This document shows positions 23,201 through 27,730 of a stretch of 41,310 nt of DNA, in pieces. The notes below the pieces were generated by a model. That model saw only the letters and a list, made by a program, of their open reading frames with translations, did not search any database and was not told the origin of the DNA. The DNA comes from a virus, in IMG/VR virus record IMGVR_UViG_3300022822_000037, positions 1 to 41,310 of that record, one strand, 5' to 3'. Made by a program: the position numbers and the translations under genes. Each line of letters opens with the position of its first letter. Position 1 is the first letter of the stretch.

Positions 23201-23651
23201 ACCAGTAATATTCACGGAAGTTTACAAATTTATCCCAGTCAATGTTAGGATTCCATGCATAGGTTTCCTGACTGTTTAGACGGCTATGATTATCAGTGTT
23301 TGCACCAAAGACGCCCAGCTGTCCTATATAATCATTGTAGTCTTTATAAAAAGTTACATTGTTATAATTGTCTTTAATAACAGTAGCAGGTTCTAGTTGA
23401 TAATTAGTTCTATCATTAGTTACATCATCGTTATAATTGTCCGATGTCTTATATGCCTTAGCTGTTGTTCTGCCGTAGTATCCATTGATTTTTTCAGCAA
23501 CACCAGGTTGTATAAGTTGATCAAGTGTACCTTGTAAAAACTTTTTATTTGCTTGTGTTCTAAAGAACTTAGGTAAAAAATCACTTGCAGTAATTTTATT
23601 ATTCTGACCTGGGACAGGCAGAGCGCTCTCGTTTTGATCATTCTTAGCCAT
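8274..23651 (-). CDS. Giant multidomain baseplate/tail structural protein (5125 aa)
   Basis: One uninterrupted frame of 15,378 bp follows gp6, joined by a TAATG stop/start overlap. In T4 this place holds gp7-gp11, so a baseplate-wedge role is likely. Visible parts, with approximate residues: an N-terminal region (DFLPKFFRTQANKKFLQGTL, near 25); a cupredoxin-like segment (170-340, YRGQTYRFDIDTPGHP); a YNRWHHKDVIL / RAKRPIIEFEA stretch (450-500) also recalled from marine phages; five CBM5/12-like WxxGxxxxYxxxYY segments (1575, 1825, 2345, 2980, 3030); about seven FG-GAP-like blades (2240-2310 and 2920-3310); paired G-x-GY repeats (3735-3785, 4095-4150); and GDGST-type beta modules to the end. 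There is no protease or lysozyme motif and no internal stop. Homologues probably exist in marine T4-like phages; the gp7 equivalence is inferred from position. Confidence 0.85.
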   Translation of the reverse strand: MAKNDQNESALPVPGQNNKITASDFLPKFFRTQANKKFLQGTLDQLIQPGVAEKINGYYGRTTAKAYKTSDNYNDDVTNDRTNYQLEPATVIKDNYNNVTFYKDYNDYIGQLGVFGANTDNHSRLNSQETYAWNPNIDWDKFVNFREYYWLPNGPLSVTVSGQSREVVSTYAVTVEDQGDSVAYVFNDGLTRNPKLKLYRGQTYRFDIDTPGHPMAIAISRSFTPGTAILTAGTEGLRAVGLFDAVLYGNEYDQGEYIILPSGGSVTFAADDNVSTLYPDGIRKLGEEGEEVAIAYIEKGTIQFTIPFNAPGKLYYVSKNAVDTSGLIKIYDIEENAFLDVAEDILGKKTYKSANGIELSNGMKIRFQGDVTPAAYETHDWYVEGVGTKITLIKDQDLIIPAAYSDNKLIPFDSDEFDTLPFADASAYATEKDYIIVNRASPDRNAWSRYNRWHHKDVILKSFRFNNLPRDVDESARAKRPIIEFEAGLKLNNFGAYAKTDVDLIDTYTTDVFSTIEGQLGYNIDGINLADNMRILFAADTDILVSGKIYQVKFVTINNSRQISLVETIDTTPIDLETVLVTQGVKNAGKSYHYQGGKWVAAQEKTTRNQAPMFEVFDVTGNSFSDEAYYGSSTFKGSKLFSYAVGDGTRFDTELGFVLSYKSIENSGDIVFDFNLLNDTFTYQTETDLFSQAINSGYLKKFKSLTSFNYVNGFSSTPTISKQYVIREYAATDIQVNNFKIDVYKNSSSVTDIKVVVFVNNKLKLVNTDYTIDKTKPNAVIVFNSNLTINDVIKIKTNSKTIKNSNGYYEFPYNLERNPLNDDVNQFTLGEVIDHVDSMLEDIPGYIGTYLGSSNLRDLGDLDRYGKRFVKHSGPINLPLYHITNKSYNIVKALKYSKKEYSRFKKTFLDTAASLGYDGPVKTHVDLILKTVNSDKVTSQPFYFSDMLASGSSNKIVYKVLDSRVQDYPLTTTYNLLTLSSTSITVYLNGIQLTHIKDYNFNVAGYISINAGQIEDDKIEIHEYATTDGSFIAPTPTKLGLFPKYYPELTIDDTVLADEPVSTGPFKVYGEDSATGTRGWFYPVYTTKGVAGTGATSKSYTFVGMNKIFYIPTTGATLAGNDDIEIDEYPIGVAFIRGHDGSYIKAYKDFRDELLLELEKRIFNNIKAQYSTDRLDVNTFMGGEFRTNEFTKIEIDNSLLGDFQKWLQENLNNQTYTNNTFYNRNNNWTFNYSDTTSPDGNENAGFWRGMYVRAFDTDRPHSHPWEMLGLTTKPSWWNTVYGPAPYTGDNLVLWKDLEIGRIADPANARIDLNYARPGLTRFIPVDSNGKLLSPLNSKYTRNFQIQSATRNFKFGDYAPVENAWRRSSDYPFAILTAMLLNKPAKTMGLGFDVSRVLKNLANQWVDIGTNKPVVIKDLTLPNTYQSDVRTNTAGLVNYIYNLVASDILTVYEGYKTDLATINNQLGVKIAGFTSKEKFNIILDSRSPAQSLTQDGIFVPQENYQVFLNTSSPSELAVFSGIIAERTELGYVIRGYNLEKPYFEYYAAREGSTSSTVTVGGISEKVSPWETNTSYISGEVIQHNNAYYRVINSFTTTLSFDTNDIVKLPALPVSGGRTAQFKKDFDTVELKTLQYGSRLNTAQEVVDFILGYSIRQKEIGFSFENVIDRTNSVENWNQSAKEFLFWTTQGWANNSLIALSPAANLLEFQRDYCVVDNIKDEFYGYSIFKADGQFLSSEFNSLLRDQNSFGIQTVGTDEGLYHVSLPLVQKEHVVLLDNTTDFNDTIYNPSTGYRQERIRVNGYRSDNWNGGLNIPGFVYDDAKYTDWAQWKDYVIGDIVKYKQYYYVATSNVTGSQNFDSALWYRLNEKPVSQLITNFDYRVTQFTDFYDLDSDSFDTEQQKMAQHLIGYQKRQYLANIINDDVSQFKFYRGAIADKGTMNVFTKLFNALGNTTDNLEFYEEWAIQVGRYGATEDVQQVEYNLKQDKMQESPQAVELVMSLPITNFDKVYRILPNEVFDKPAGYNHAPFPTKTITREYIKTAGYTNADDVDFVVGNMIDLSAVDTNQIKLGDTIWITDTDNKSWTVMQLVRANVNALGVSTLIQGVATNGLNLVEITLDKWAAGTLEVGDYIGIRGATEYSINGLYEIDNISLNTVQIRVPLVNDISDFEEEKFTVSKLRTIRVSNVTEINAATNQDIYSKQRLWIDTYNSEWAVLENNAVYLNSQAITNPSLYDSTDQGFSNSVAITKNNTNVFVSAPNDANGKVSVYRRTREVSNLLLDQEIIIENDDLFTRDNSAFGKSIAVSPDGEYLIVGIPQASNVKTRLSYKTDADTGLSTFDFQPDAAYIKNDIVRYRESLWKANRQILPQIANQPFSTFDTYVNIASAADADSTTLTLLVTGDLGLPNNIVSHLLVRAPKDMYIGTAAGDTVNLFWNRRSFAYPTLDNYLPFDNAIPQITADFLSQAHTIIEKIDHVFFVETFVTLPIIGNVVTTDTGSATVAYVSTRNDSAVIYIKNTNGVFNITGELFIEELDFVGSYTEESTFSTTTAVDGFWMIATPTYSNNSTYYDIGRGLVYADVRLQGSVRDFNRYYNIQNTVAVIGAYVTNRNQASYLEQLSYRGDPANQDAADGVERDLPSNKWVARAGTSFTDNLTIGSTAEFRLYDLNNRIIDVASAGFTYNILNKEQTVVDLWDGYIDFTLSEFDFQGFAFEPQVGDILEDVQIPRDGQGGLALTSITTSSAEVMFMQRNFTSVRVYVKIVANLNGTTGTWTQETNIGRFQIRRRANLNLRAGDVARTIGTISDVNNQIVLGTSLIGKLVVFENVSNFDIVSNPTIVDEEYWFFDETIESGIQRLPNPPYSLNKDYIQIYNIPAEKTGSSPSMENEGAIAIYRKLRDGSYRFQTVFASEYRAANRNFGSKVAIVQTGNYYTLLVASDSIASSGETDSTGRRVQPGAIEIFRHGTKLSDAFKGEYQLIAYLIGDIVVYKDDYYIALKNTTAAQNVIVDTTYWNKISWKHGKDSNFRGTFDNTYSYKKDNIVVQNNALWKALTNISVGAVIPSVSNNSWIEITTDVDYLGYLPNLTANAFYDETVFDPIENILEFSKSFDISDDAQVLVVTSTQTDATSTSNTKLAIYRAIEDKFVLDQIITAPNNVDAWGDKVSMNPAGTQIAVSSMLNDSNKVNQGVVYVYTQTSGTFTLTQTLMPPNNEESEGFGFGLSYGTDNLVVSSLNGDQTIPTTFDVTAFNATEDTATTFDNQFTNFRNIKLDKGVVYVYENINNNLIYSEQFVYPLTQTTFGESIYTKNNHVYIGMPDQVNSDSKGILLDFRKNERKFAWSVISEGTTPVDVENMRGMFLYNKRENRIVSYIDYIDPVQGKIAGPADQEITFKTPFDPAVYNTGNTSDSSVDPNRAWTEKHVGQVWWNISSAKFAHAYQGSTTFQKNNWNKLTPGARIDVFEWIESNYIPSIWDSVADTPDGIAAGISGISLFGDARYSTKITYDNISKTFANRYYFWVINKITVPVMENRKLSIRDISALIENPRTQGYPFVSLLSNNKFVLNNFDTFIDSDDLVLNIKYSTGAKKTQNVHSQYKLISDGLSTSRPDPDIERKWFDSLIGFDDNNRIVPDPTISVKNRYGVQNRPRQSMFINKFEALKQTIERVNLKLIENLIVDEYNILPLMQQDSKPTLISQEYDLTTDTLSEIVFVSTNKISPAILTPVITNGRISRINITEPGRGYKVPPTFKINGSGTDAEFTISINNLGQLTSVTITNAGKGYDATTTISVRPVTVLVNADESIQNKWAMYSWNGNAWYRRKLQSYNVDGYWDYIDWYATGFNQFTNINNTIAGSYQLPSLANNIGNIVKIETVGSGGWLLLQKVDNQDTEDYTINYNTIGRQRGTIQFKDALYDYSKNTVGFDNRSFDSSFYDNNPSVELRIILETIRDYIFVGELEIEYNQLFMAALRYVMSEQPSVDWMFKTSFVKAKHNRESLNTQDITFNNDNLTSYQDFVEEFKPYSTKVREFVSEYTSLELTNSSISDFDLPPAYNKTTGTIQPSNAIILNGQIINENLDTTTYPRKNWKDNHGYQITEIMLSDGGSGYTYEPIVRLTGGNGTGATAKAYLGYGKITSIKVTNPGSGYTSAPVVVISGSQLETGTLPTATAVLGNGLVRTPRVKIKFDRISGTLTFTSLAKTETFTGTGFESRFFLEWPMDLNIKKVKIYVDNILQLRSKYIFRNIENLDTTYVREQGKILFTTAPKLNSVVRIEYNIPLSMLNAADRINLAYTPIAGMYGNELSQLMTGVDYGGVEVRGFDFDGPAGFDTAGWYTDNWDEFDNTFEDEIFTADGSTIAVQLSAALETGVVYNLYKNGVRIDDTNFDAATPTNVNAITNSITGDGITDIIYVQDLGIELLDGDVFVVRKTTSDGSVIPDANSYDTALSGGNLAYTSARGIAAEEIIVDGDGFVTATTSSGPEELVPGQVLDTLDIKVYTRDSAGQGVINSQSYIMDGTLAYDLGVTPSSKDAIIVKVANVILPQTGYTIDWAENTITLTSATVGAELSIVSVAQGAQNILDFGQLIGDGSTTAFETTVDWIMGASVYASINGVQQTVSAFASDTTAKTVIRFDQVVATNAVINYTVFAADTEVNYSQITKDTFTGNGTDTVFTLAAAPLYAIPSEHNVIVKVDNAILNAGYNIQYTIPASNQREYALEIFQMPQGTLDVADVKVFVNSVEISTPTQWRFEIANSSITLADEIGVPGDLVEMYVITDGDYRINGTTVTLDTAPTNGAVVEVLQFTNHNLLGLERINYEVVARTTLIPEDVDYITYNRLTVGEITLRAPAVDAQYVWVSVNGELLTPSVDYYVTDDKLKVQLVRQPAANDVIDIIHFTAPVSKAKFAFRQFKDMLNRTHFKRLDIAPAKLAQALNYYDLRIELDDASELSEPNKGQNLPGVIFIAGERIEYFVKESNTLRQLRRGTLGTGVKNTYAVGTDVYDQNISKTVPYKDQTMVFNATADGATSVFEIGYPVTSINEIEVFVAGTRKRKTTLDVFNPLTALDSPEGDTTVTADFTFDVGTNSITLLTAPTENIRVTVVKKVGQSWTTNGVSLGDTENSIARFLRAGTSALPE
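10209..10234. repeat. Perfect 10-bp inverted repeat inside the giant gene
   Basis: AAGAACTTGT (10209-10218) is followed by a 6-nt loop and ACAAGTTCTT (10225-10234). It lies in coding sequence. About one such repeat is expected by chance in a window this AT-rich, so function is uncertain. Confidence 0.6.
16084..16114. repeat. Perfect 13-bp inverted repeat inside the giant gene
   Basis: ATATTAAAAACAC (16084-16096) and GTGTTTTTAATAT (16102-16114) are exact reverse complements around a 5-nt loop. On the minus strand the transcript would form a long A/U-rich stem in mid-gene. A 13-bp perfect stem is unlikely by chance here. A weak attenuator or an mRNA-stability element is possible; no following T-run is seen. 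Confidence 0.7.
20312..20347. repeat. 11-bp inverted repeat with palindromic loop inside the giant gene
   Basis: TTGTAGGAATG (20312-20322) and CATTCCTACAA (20337-20347) are exact reverse complements. The 14 nt between them contain TAAAATATTTTA, itself a palindrome, so the whole could fold as one long, nearly continuous stem. It is coding sequence, and regulatory meaning is unproven. Confidence 0.6.
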
Positions 23652-26600
23652 TAGTAACTATAGCCTCCACTTGTTGTGTTAGTTGTTGTTGTTGTTGCAC
23701 TGCTTGATATTCCTGCGGTTGTACTAGTTGATATTGACGTTGCACTGCTTGATATTCCTGCGGTTGTACTAGTTGATATTGACGTTGCACTGCTTGTTAT
23801 TCCTGCGGTTGTACTAGTTGATACACTATTAATTACTGTACCACTAGCTTGTAAATTAGTAGCTGTTATTTGATCAATTGTTTCAATATCACTTACTTTA
23901 GCAGCACTTGCAAATATTTCATCTGGTTCACATTTAATTTCAAATAAGCTACCAAATGATTGTGTTGTCTGCCTCGGAACTATCAATATACTTACCAATT
24001 TAGGCGACAGCTGGTTTATAATATAGGCACTAAGTTCTTGGAAGTAAAATGTCTCTCCAAAGTCCCAATTTTCAATATCAAAAAACTGATTAATTGCGTC
24101 AACAATCCCTGATTTAAGTTCATTGTCATTGATAACTACATTAGCATTTTTAACAATTTTAAATTTAACTTGCAAATCCGGAGTTGCTTTATCTCCAAAC
24201 AATACTTTATATTTTGCAGGATGATAAATTATTTCGTCGCTTATACTTTTTATTTTATTAATCGCGGTTCCATAACTTCTAAATAATTCATCGTTACTGG
24301 GCGGCTTAGGCTTTGTTAAAATTGTTCCAGCAATATATTGCTTTACTTGTATATCATAAGACTTTGATAACACATATGTATCAATAATATTACTTGCACT
24401 TGGGTCAATTCTATATCCACTATCAGCAACATGGATATAATGAAATTTTAACCCTGAACGGCCAAAATATGCTTTATAGTCTGTATTAATTACAGTGTTG
24501 TTTAGTACTTTATTAAGCTTTCTAAAAATACCTTCATCAATTAGATAAAATATCTGCCCTTCTAATCGTGCGCTGTAGGGAGATATTGCTGCTTCGTTTT
24601 GTACTATAATTATTTCAGCAGTTATATTTGCAAAATATTTAAAGTCTTCTACACCGTCGGTTGTTGTATATTTCTTTTGGAATATTAATTTGTCTGCGGT
24701 TGCAATTGCAGTATTTTCTTCACCAACAATTTGTTCAAATATATCTGGATCATCGACTACTCCGTCATCGTCAAGATCAATAAACTGAACTTGAATTTTA
24801 CGGCTGTCTAGATATCCTTCTACATCTCTATATGCATCAGTGATCGTCCAGTTAAAGTCTGTTGTAAGCGGTGTTAGCGCACCGGGTTTACGATTAATAT
24901 TTAAGATATTAATCTTATCTCTAACTATTTGACCGGTTGCAGGATCATAAATTTTATCAGCAGCATCAAAGAAGAATCTAATCTCATCTGCACTTTCCAT
25001 TATGTATCTTAAATTACGATAGGTAATTGTGTATTTTTCACCATCTGTTTTAAAGTATAACATCCAACTTGCATCAAGATTCTCACCGCTAATATCGCCT
25101 GCTTTACCAGTTGCAAAAGCGCCAAGTGTATTAATGTCTTCTGCTAACACAATCTTCCATTGTCTATTATACTGATCGTATCGTAGTGCAAAGTCTCTGT
25201 ATTCAAATGTTTGGTCAATTAATTCTACTTTTACATCGTTAATTAATACTTTAGAATAATTAGAAATTAATTGCTGTAATATTGCACCAGTTGGAATAAT
25301 ATCATTTAGCGCGATAGGCGCAATTCCGTCTTCATCTATAGTTGTTCCTGCACCAGAAACAGACACTATTTTAGACCACTTATAATTTGTTTTTCCTAAA
25401 TGATCTACATCATTGTCATCCATTAGGGTGCCGTCTGGCATAAAATGCTTGCCGACAGGAGCAACAAATTTTAACATTGTTCCTGCTTCTACCAACCGCA
25501 AACTATTAGCAGTAAAACTACCTACTGAATATGCATTGCTATCAATATCTTGAAGCAGGCCTAATGACTGGTTTGTACTTGTGCTTGACTGCAACCAAGT
25601 TGCATTAAGGTCACTAACAATAATTTTTGGATATTTTGCAAGATAGAAATTTTGTGTGCTTACACTTCCTAAAATTTCTTCAATAGTGTTGTATATAACA
25701 CCTTCAATATCTGTTTGCGTAGCAAACGTAAACGACTGCTTTTCAACAAACTCTTCTTTGTAAATTACGCCGTCGTCTGCAAATAAACTAGTATTTGAAT
25801 ACTTTCCGCTGGCATCTTTTAAATCAAAAAATCTGCTTATCCCGCTTGATATTCTGTTTGTACTTTTAGTTTTAATAATATCTTGACTAATAGCAAGCGG
25901 ACCAATGTTATAATCTTCACCTGTAATTAAACGATTTTGTGTATAGTATGTAGTAGGTGCATTTTGTTTAATTTCAGCATTAGTTTCAGTAGCAGTACCG
26001 TTACTAACTGTATAATTTAATTTAAGACCAATAGTAAGTGTTTGCACTGATCCGTTTCTTGCTTGGTAAGGAATCTCAATGCTTACAGTATTAATTGCAC
26101 CGGGCGTTATTACACTGCGTATATTATTACTAGTTCTATAGTATGATCTAAAATTGCCAGCTGGTAAATTTCCAAATACTCCGTCACTAAAGTTTAAATT
26201 AATTCTGTCACCAATACGAGTAGTTACTGCAAATACATCTCTAGTTTTATTGAACAAACTATTATAGATAACATTATTACCTTCAGTTGAATCAATTTTT
26301 GTCCATTGGTTACTCTCAAACCCTGCGCTATTTAGTGCAAATAGCCAAACATCAGAGTCATTAATATTTTCAGCATCAATTTGAACTGCTTGGTTGGGTG
26401 TAGGGTTAGTTACTGCAAAATTTCCTGTTTCAAGTTTGCCTTGACGGAAATGCATAAAGAATCCAGTGTTAGCACTTCCAGCGCCTTGGCCGTCATCACG
26501 GAATAAGAATGCAGGACTATTGCCTGGTAGCGGAGCTTCTTCTATAATATCTTCCGCTGATAAGTCAGTACTTACAATTTCAAAACGTGTACTTATACCT

Positions 26601-27217
26601 TCAATACGCTTAGTAAAAGGATAAATTGCTTGCCCAGTATTTGTGGCATTTAAGCGATATTTCTGTGTTTGTACATCTGCAATTAGTGCAGACTTTAACG
26701 GATTACCAATTGAGTTAGACAACGGCAATGCTGAATTCATAATCTTGACAAACTGTTCAAAGTAATTTGAATTAGTTTGATCATTCCACTTAATAGTAAT
26801 GCCTGCTAAATTTAATCCATTACTATCTAAAAGATTTTCAGTTGTCTTAATTGTATCAAACTTTAGTAAACCGTTCGCTGCTTGATTACGTCTTGGATTG
26901 TAAGACAGCATACGTGCAAGTCGTAATACGCTTTCTCTGCGTTCTGCTGTTTCAAGAAAGTTTTCTCTAGCATTCAAGTCAATACGGAATGACAGATTTT
27001 GCCCAAGGAAAGCAATCATATCAATTAGTGCAAGATATTCACTTGACTCAATATAATCGTTAAAATCCTCTGGGTAATTTTGACGCAGATAATTAATCAT
27101 TGTACGACGAAGATTATCAAAGTCATAACTCTGGAAATCAGCGTTTCTAAATGATTGGTAAATTCTTTTCCAGTCTTCAGCTACTAATAACCTTGACTGT
27201 CTATCGCTTGAAGACAT
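23651..27217 (-). CDS. 6: Baseplate wedge protein gp6
   Basis: gp6 forms the continuous ring of the T4 baseplate wedges. The N-terminal 110 residues carry the family pattern: LVAEDWKRIYQSF, NYLRQNYPEDFNDYIESSEY, LALIDMIAFLGQNLSFRIDL, ARENFLETAERRESVLRLAR. Near residues 1040-1100 is another conserved block (NQFFDIENWDFGETFYFQEL, then SAYIINQLSPKLVSILIVP). At 1188 aa it is much longer than T4 gp6 (about 660 aa). The last ~70 residues are a Ser/Thr/Ala/Gly tail made of a 15-residue tandem repeat. The stop overlaps the start of the giant gene (TAATG). A late box lies 25 nt upstream of the start. The assignment is strong from motifs and from position next to gp25. Confidence 0.93.
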   Translation of the reverse strand: MSSSDRQSRLLVAEDWKRIYQSFRNADFQSYDFDNLRRTMINYLRQNYPEDFNDYIESSEYLALIDMIAFLGQNLSFRIDLNARENFLETAERRESVLRLARMLSYNPRRNQAANGLLKFDTIKTTENLLDSNGLNLAGITIKWNDQTNSNYFEQFVKIMNSALPLSNSIGNPLKSALIADVQTQKYRLNATNTGQAIYPFTKRIEGISTRFEIVSTDLSAEDIIEEAPLPGNSPAFLFRDDGQGAGSANTGFFMHFRQGKLETGNFAVTNPTPNQAVQIDAENINDSDVWLFALNSAGFESNQWTKIDSTEGNNVIYNSLFNKTRDVFAVTTRIGDRINLNFSDGVFGNLPAGNFRSYYRTSNNIRSVITPGAINTVSIEIPYQARNGSVQTLTIGLKLNYTVSNGTATETNAEIKQNAPTTYYTQNRLITGEDYNIGPLAISQDIIKTKSTNRISSGISRFFDLKDASGKYSNTSLFADDGVIYKEEFVEKQSFTFATQTDIEGVIYNTIEEILGSVSTQNFYLAKYPKIIVSDLNATWLQSSTSTNQSLGLLQDIDSNAYSVGSFTANSLRLVEAGTMLKFVAPVGKHFMPDGTLMDDNDVDHLGKTNYKWSKIVSVSGAGTTIDEDGIAPIALNDIIPTGAILQQLISNYSKVLINDVKVELIDQTFEYRDFALRYDQYNRQWKIVLAEDINTLGAFATGKAGDISGENLDASWMLYFKTDGEKYTITYRNLRYIMESADEIRFFFDAADKIYDPATGQIVRDKINILNINRKPGALTPLTTDFNWTITDAYRDVEGYLDSRKIQVQFIDLDDDGVVDDPDIFEQIVGEENTAIATADKLIFQKKYTTTDGVEDFKYFANITAEIIIVQNEAAISPYSARLEGQIFYLIDEGIFRKLNKVLNNTVINTDYKAYFGRSGLKFHYIHVADSGYRIDPSASNIIDTYVLSKSYDIQVKQYIAGTILTKPKPPSNDELFRSYGTAINKIKSISDEIIYHPAKYKVLFGDKATPDLQVKFKIVKNANVVINDNELKSGIVDAINQFFDIENWDFGETFYFQELSAYIINQLSPKLVSILIVPRQTTQSFGSLFEIKCEPDEIFASAAKVSDIETIDQITATNLQASGTVINSVSTSTTAGITSSATSISTSTTAGISSSATSISTSTTAGISSSATTTTTNTTSGGYSY
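23697..23823. repeat. 45-bp tandem repeat, about 2.8 copies, at the 3' end of gp6
   Basis: Two full copies (23697-23741, 23742-23786), almost identical, and a partial third with a GTTATT variant encode the repeated peptide TTAGISSSATSISTS in frame. The unit is a multiple of three, so copy number can change without breaking gp6. The low divergence points to recent expansion. Confidence 0.9.
24892..24914. repeat. 9-bp inverted repeat inside gp6
   Basis: GATTAATAT and ATATTAATC flank a 5-nt loop. A few repeats of this size are expected by chance in AT-rich DNA, so no function is claimed. Confidence 0.4.
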
Positions 27218-27241
27218 GTACGTTTCCTTGTTTACTAATAA

Positions 27242-27249
27242 TATTTATC
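27242..27249 (-). promoter_or_regulatory. Late promoter box (GATAAATA) for gp6
   Basis: GATAAATA on the minus strand lies in the 65-bp gap between gp25 and gp6 and ends 25 nt before the gp6 ATG. It would drive gp6 and, by coupling, the giant gene. This is one of the best placed late boxes in the window. Confidence 0.65.
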
Positions 27250-27282
27250 TTATAAGGAAAAGTACGTATTTAATTCTTAGCG

Positions 27283-27717
27283 TTAAAGTAGTCCGTTTTC
27301 TTTATCAAATTTAAAGCGTAATTGGTCAGTTACTCCAAACGGCAGCACAGTTATTGTACAATCAATCTGTATACCTTGTTCGTAAGTATCTATTACAATG
27401 TCTTCAGCTCTTATTCTAGGATCGTAGTTAATAATACGAGTAACATCTTCAATTATTGCTTCTTGTACTTCAATGGTAAATGGCTCGTATAATATATCCC
27501 ATATTATTGTGCCAAATGTAGGATCACTTAATTTTTCAGTTTGACGTATATGAAAATGATTTATTAAATCTTGTTTAATAAGTTCAAAGTCATACAAACT
27601 AAAACTTTTAGCATCTGCAACTGTAGAAAATCCTCTATATTTTCTACCTACTGTAGATTTTTGTACAGGCTGACTTACAGTTACTCTTTTATACAGATTT
27701 TTTTCTAATTGACTCAT
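27283..27717 (-). CDS. 25: Baseplate wedge protein gp25
   Basis: This 144-residue protein (T4 gp25 is 132 aa) belongs to the gp25/GPW family, present in the baseplates of contractile tails and in type VI secretion (TssE). Visible pattern: an AKSFSLYDFELIKQDLINHF segment, TFGTIIWDILYEPFT near residues 72-86 with the family's hallmark EP, then ITRIINYDPRI-like text (VTRIINYDPRIRAEDIVI) and a C-terminal beta hairpin. It sits between gp5 and gp6, consistent with wedge assembly in which gp25 joins gp6 and gp53. The start is 14 nt after the gp5 stop. Family membership gives no expectation of real lysozyme activity despite the historical name. Confidence 0.92.
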   Translation of the reverse strand: MSQLEKNLYKRVTVSQPVQKSTVGRKYRGFSTVADAKSFSLYDFELIKQDLINHFHIRQTEKLSDPTFGTIIWDILYEPFTIEVQEAIIEDVTRIINYDPRIRAEDIVIDTYEQGIQIDCTITVLPFGVTDQLRFKFDKENGLL

Positions 27718-27730
27718 ACTATATTTACCC

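Noticed and set aside
23676-23873. Plus-strand open frame opposite the gp6 repeat (Val/Leu/Ile-rich)
   Set aside because: It is the antisense of the Ser/Thr repeat, with no ribosome site and no independent support.
27283-27717. gp25 as a true lysozyme
   Set aside because: The gp25 family is structural in baseplates; no catalytic lysozyme signature is visible in this 144-aa protein.
27722-27729. GGTAAATA on the minus strand before gp25 as a late promoter
   Set aside because: It ends only 5 nt before the ATG, leaving no room for a transcript start and ribosome site.
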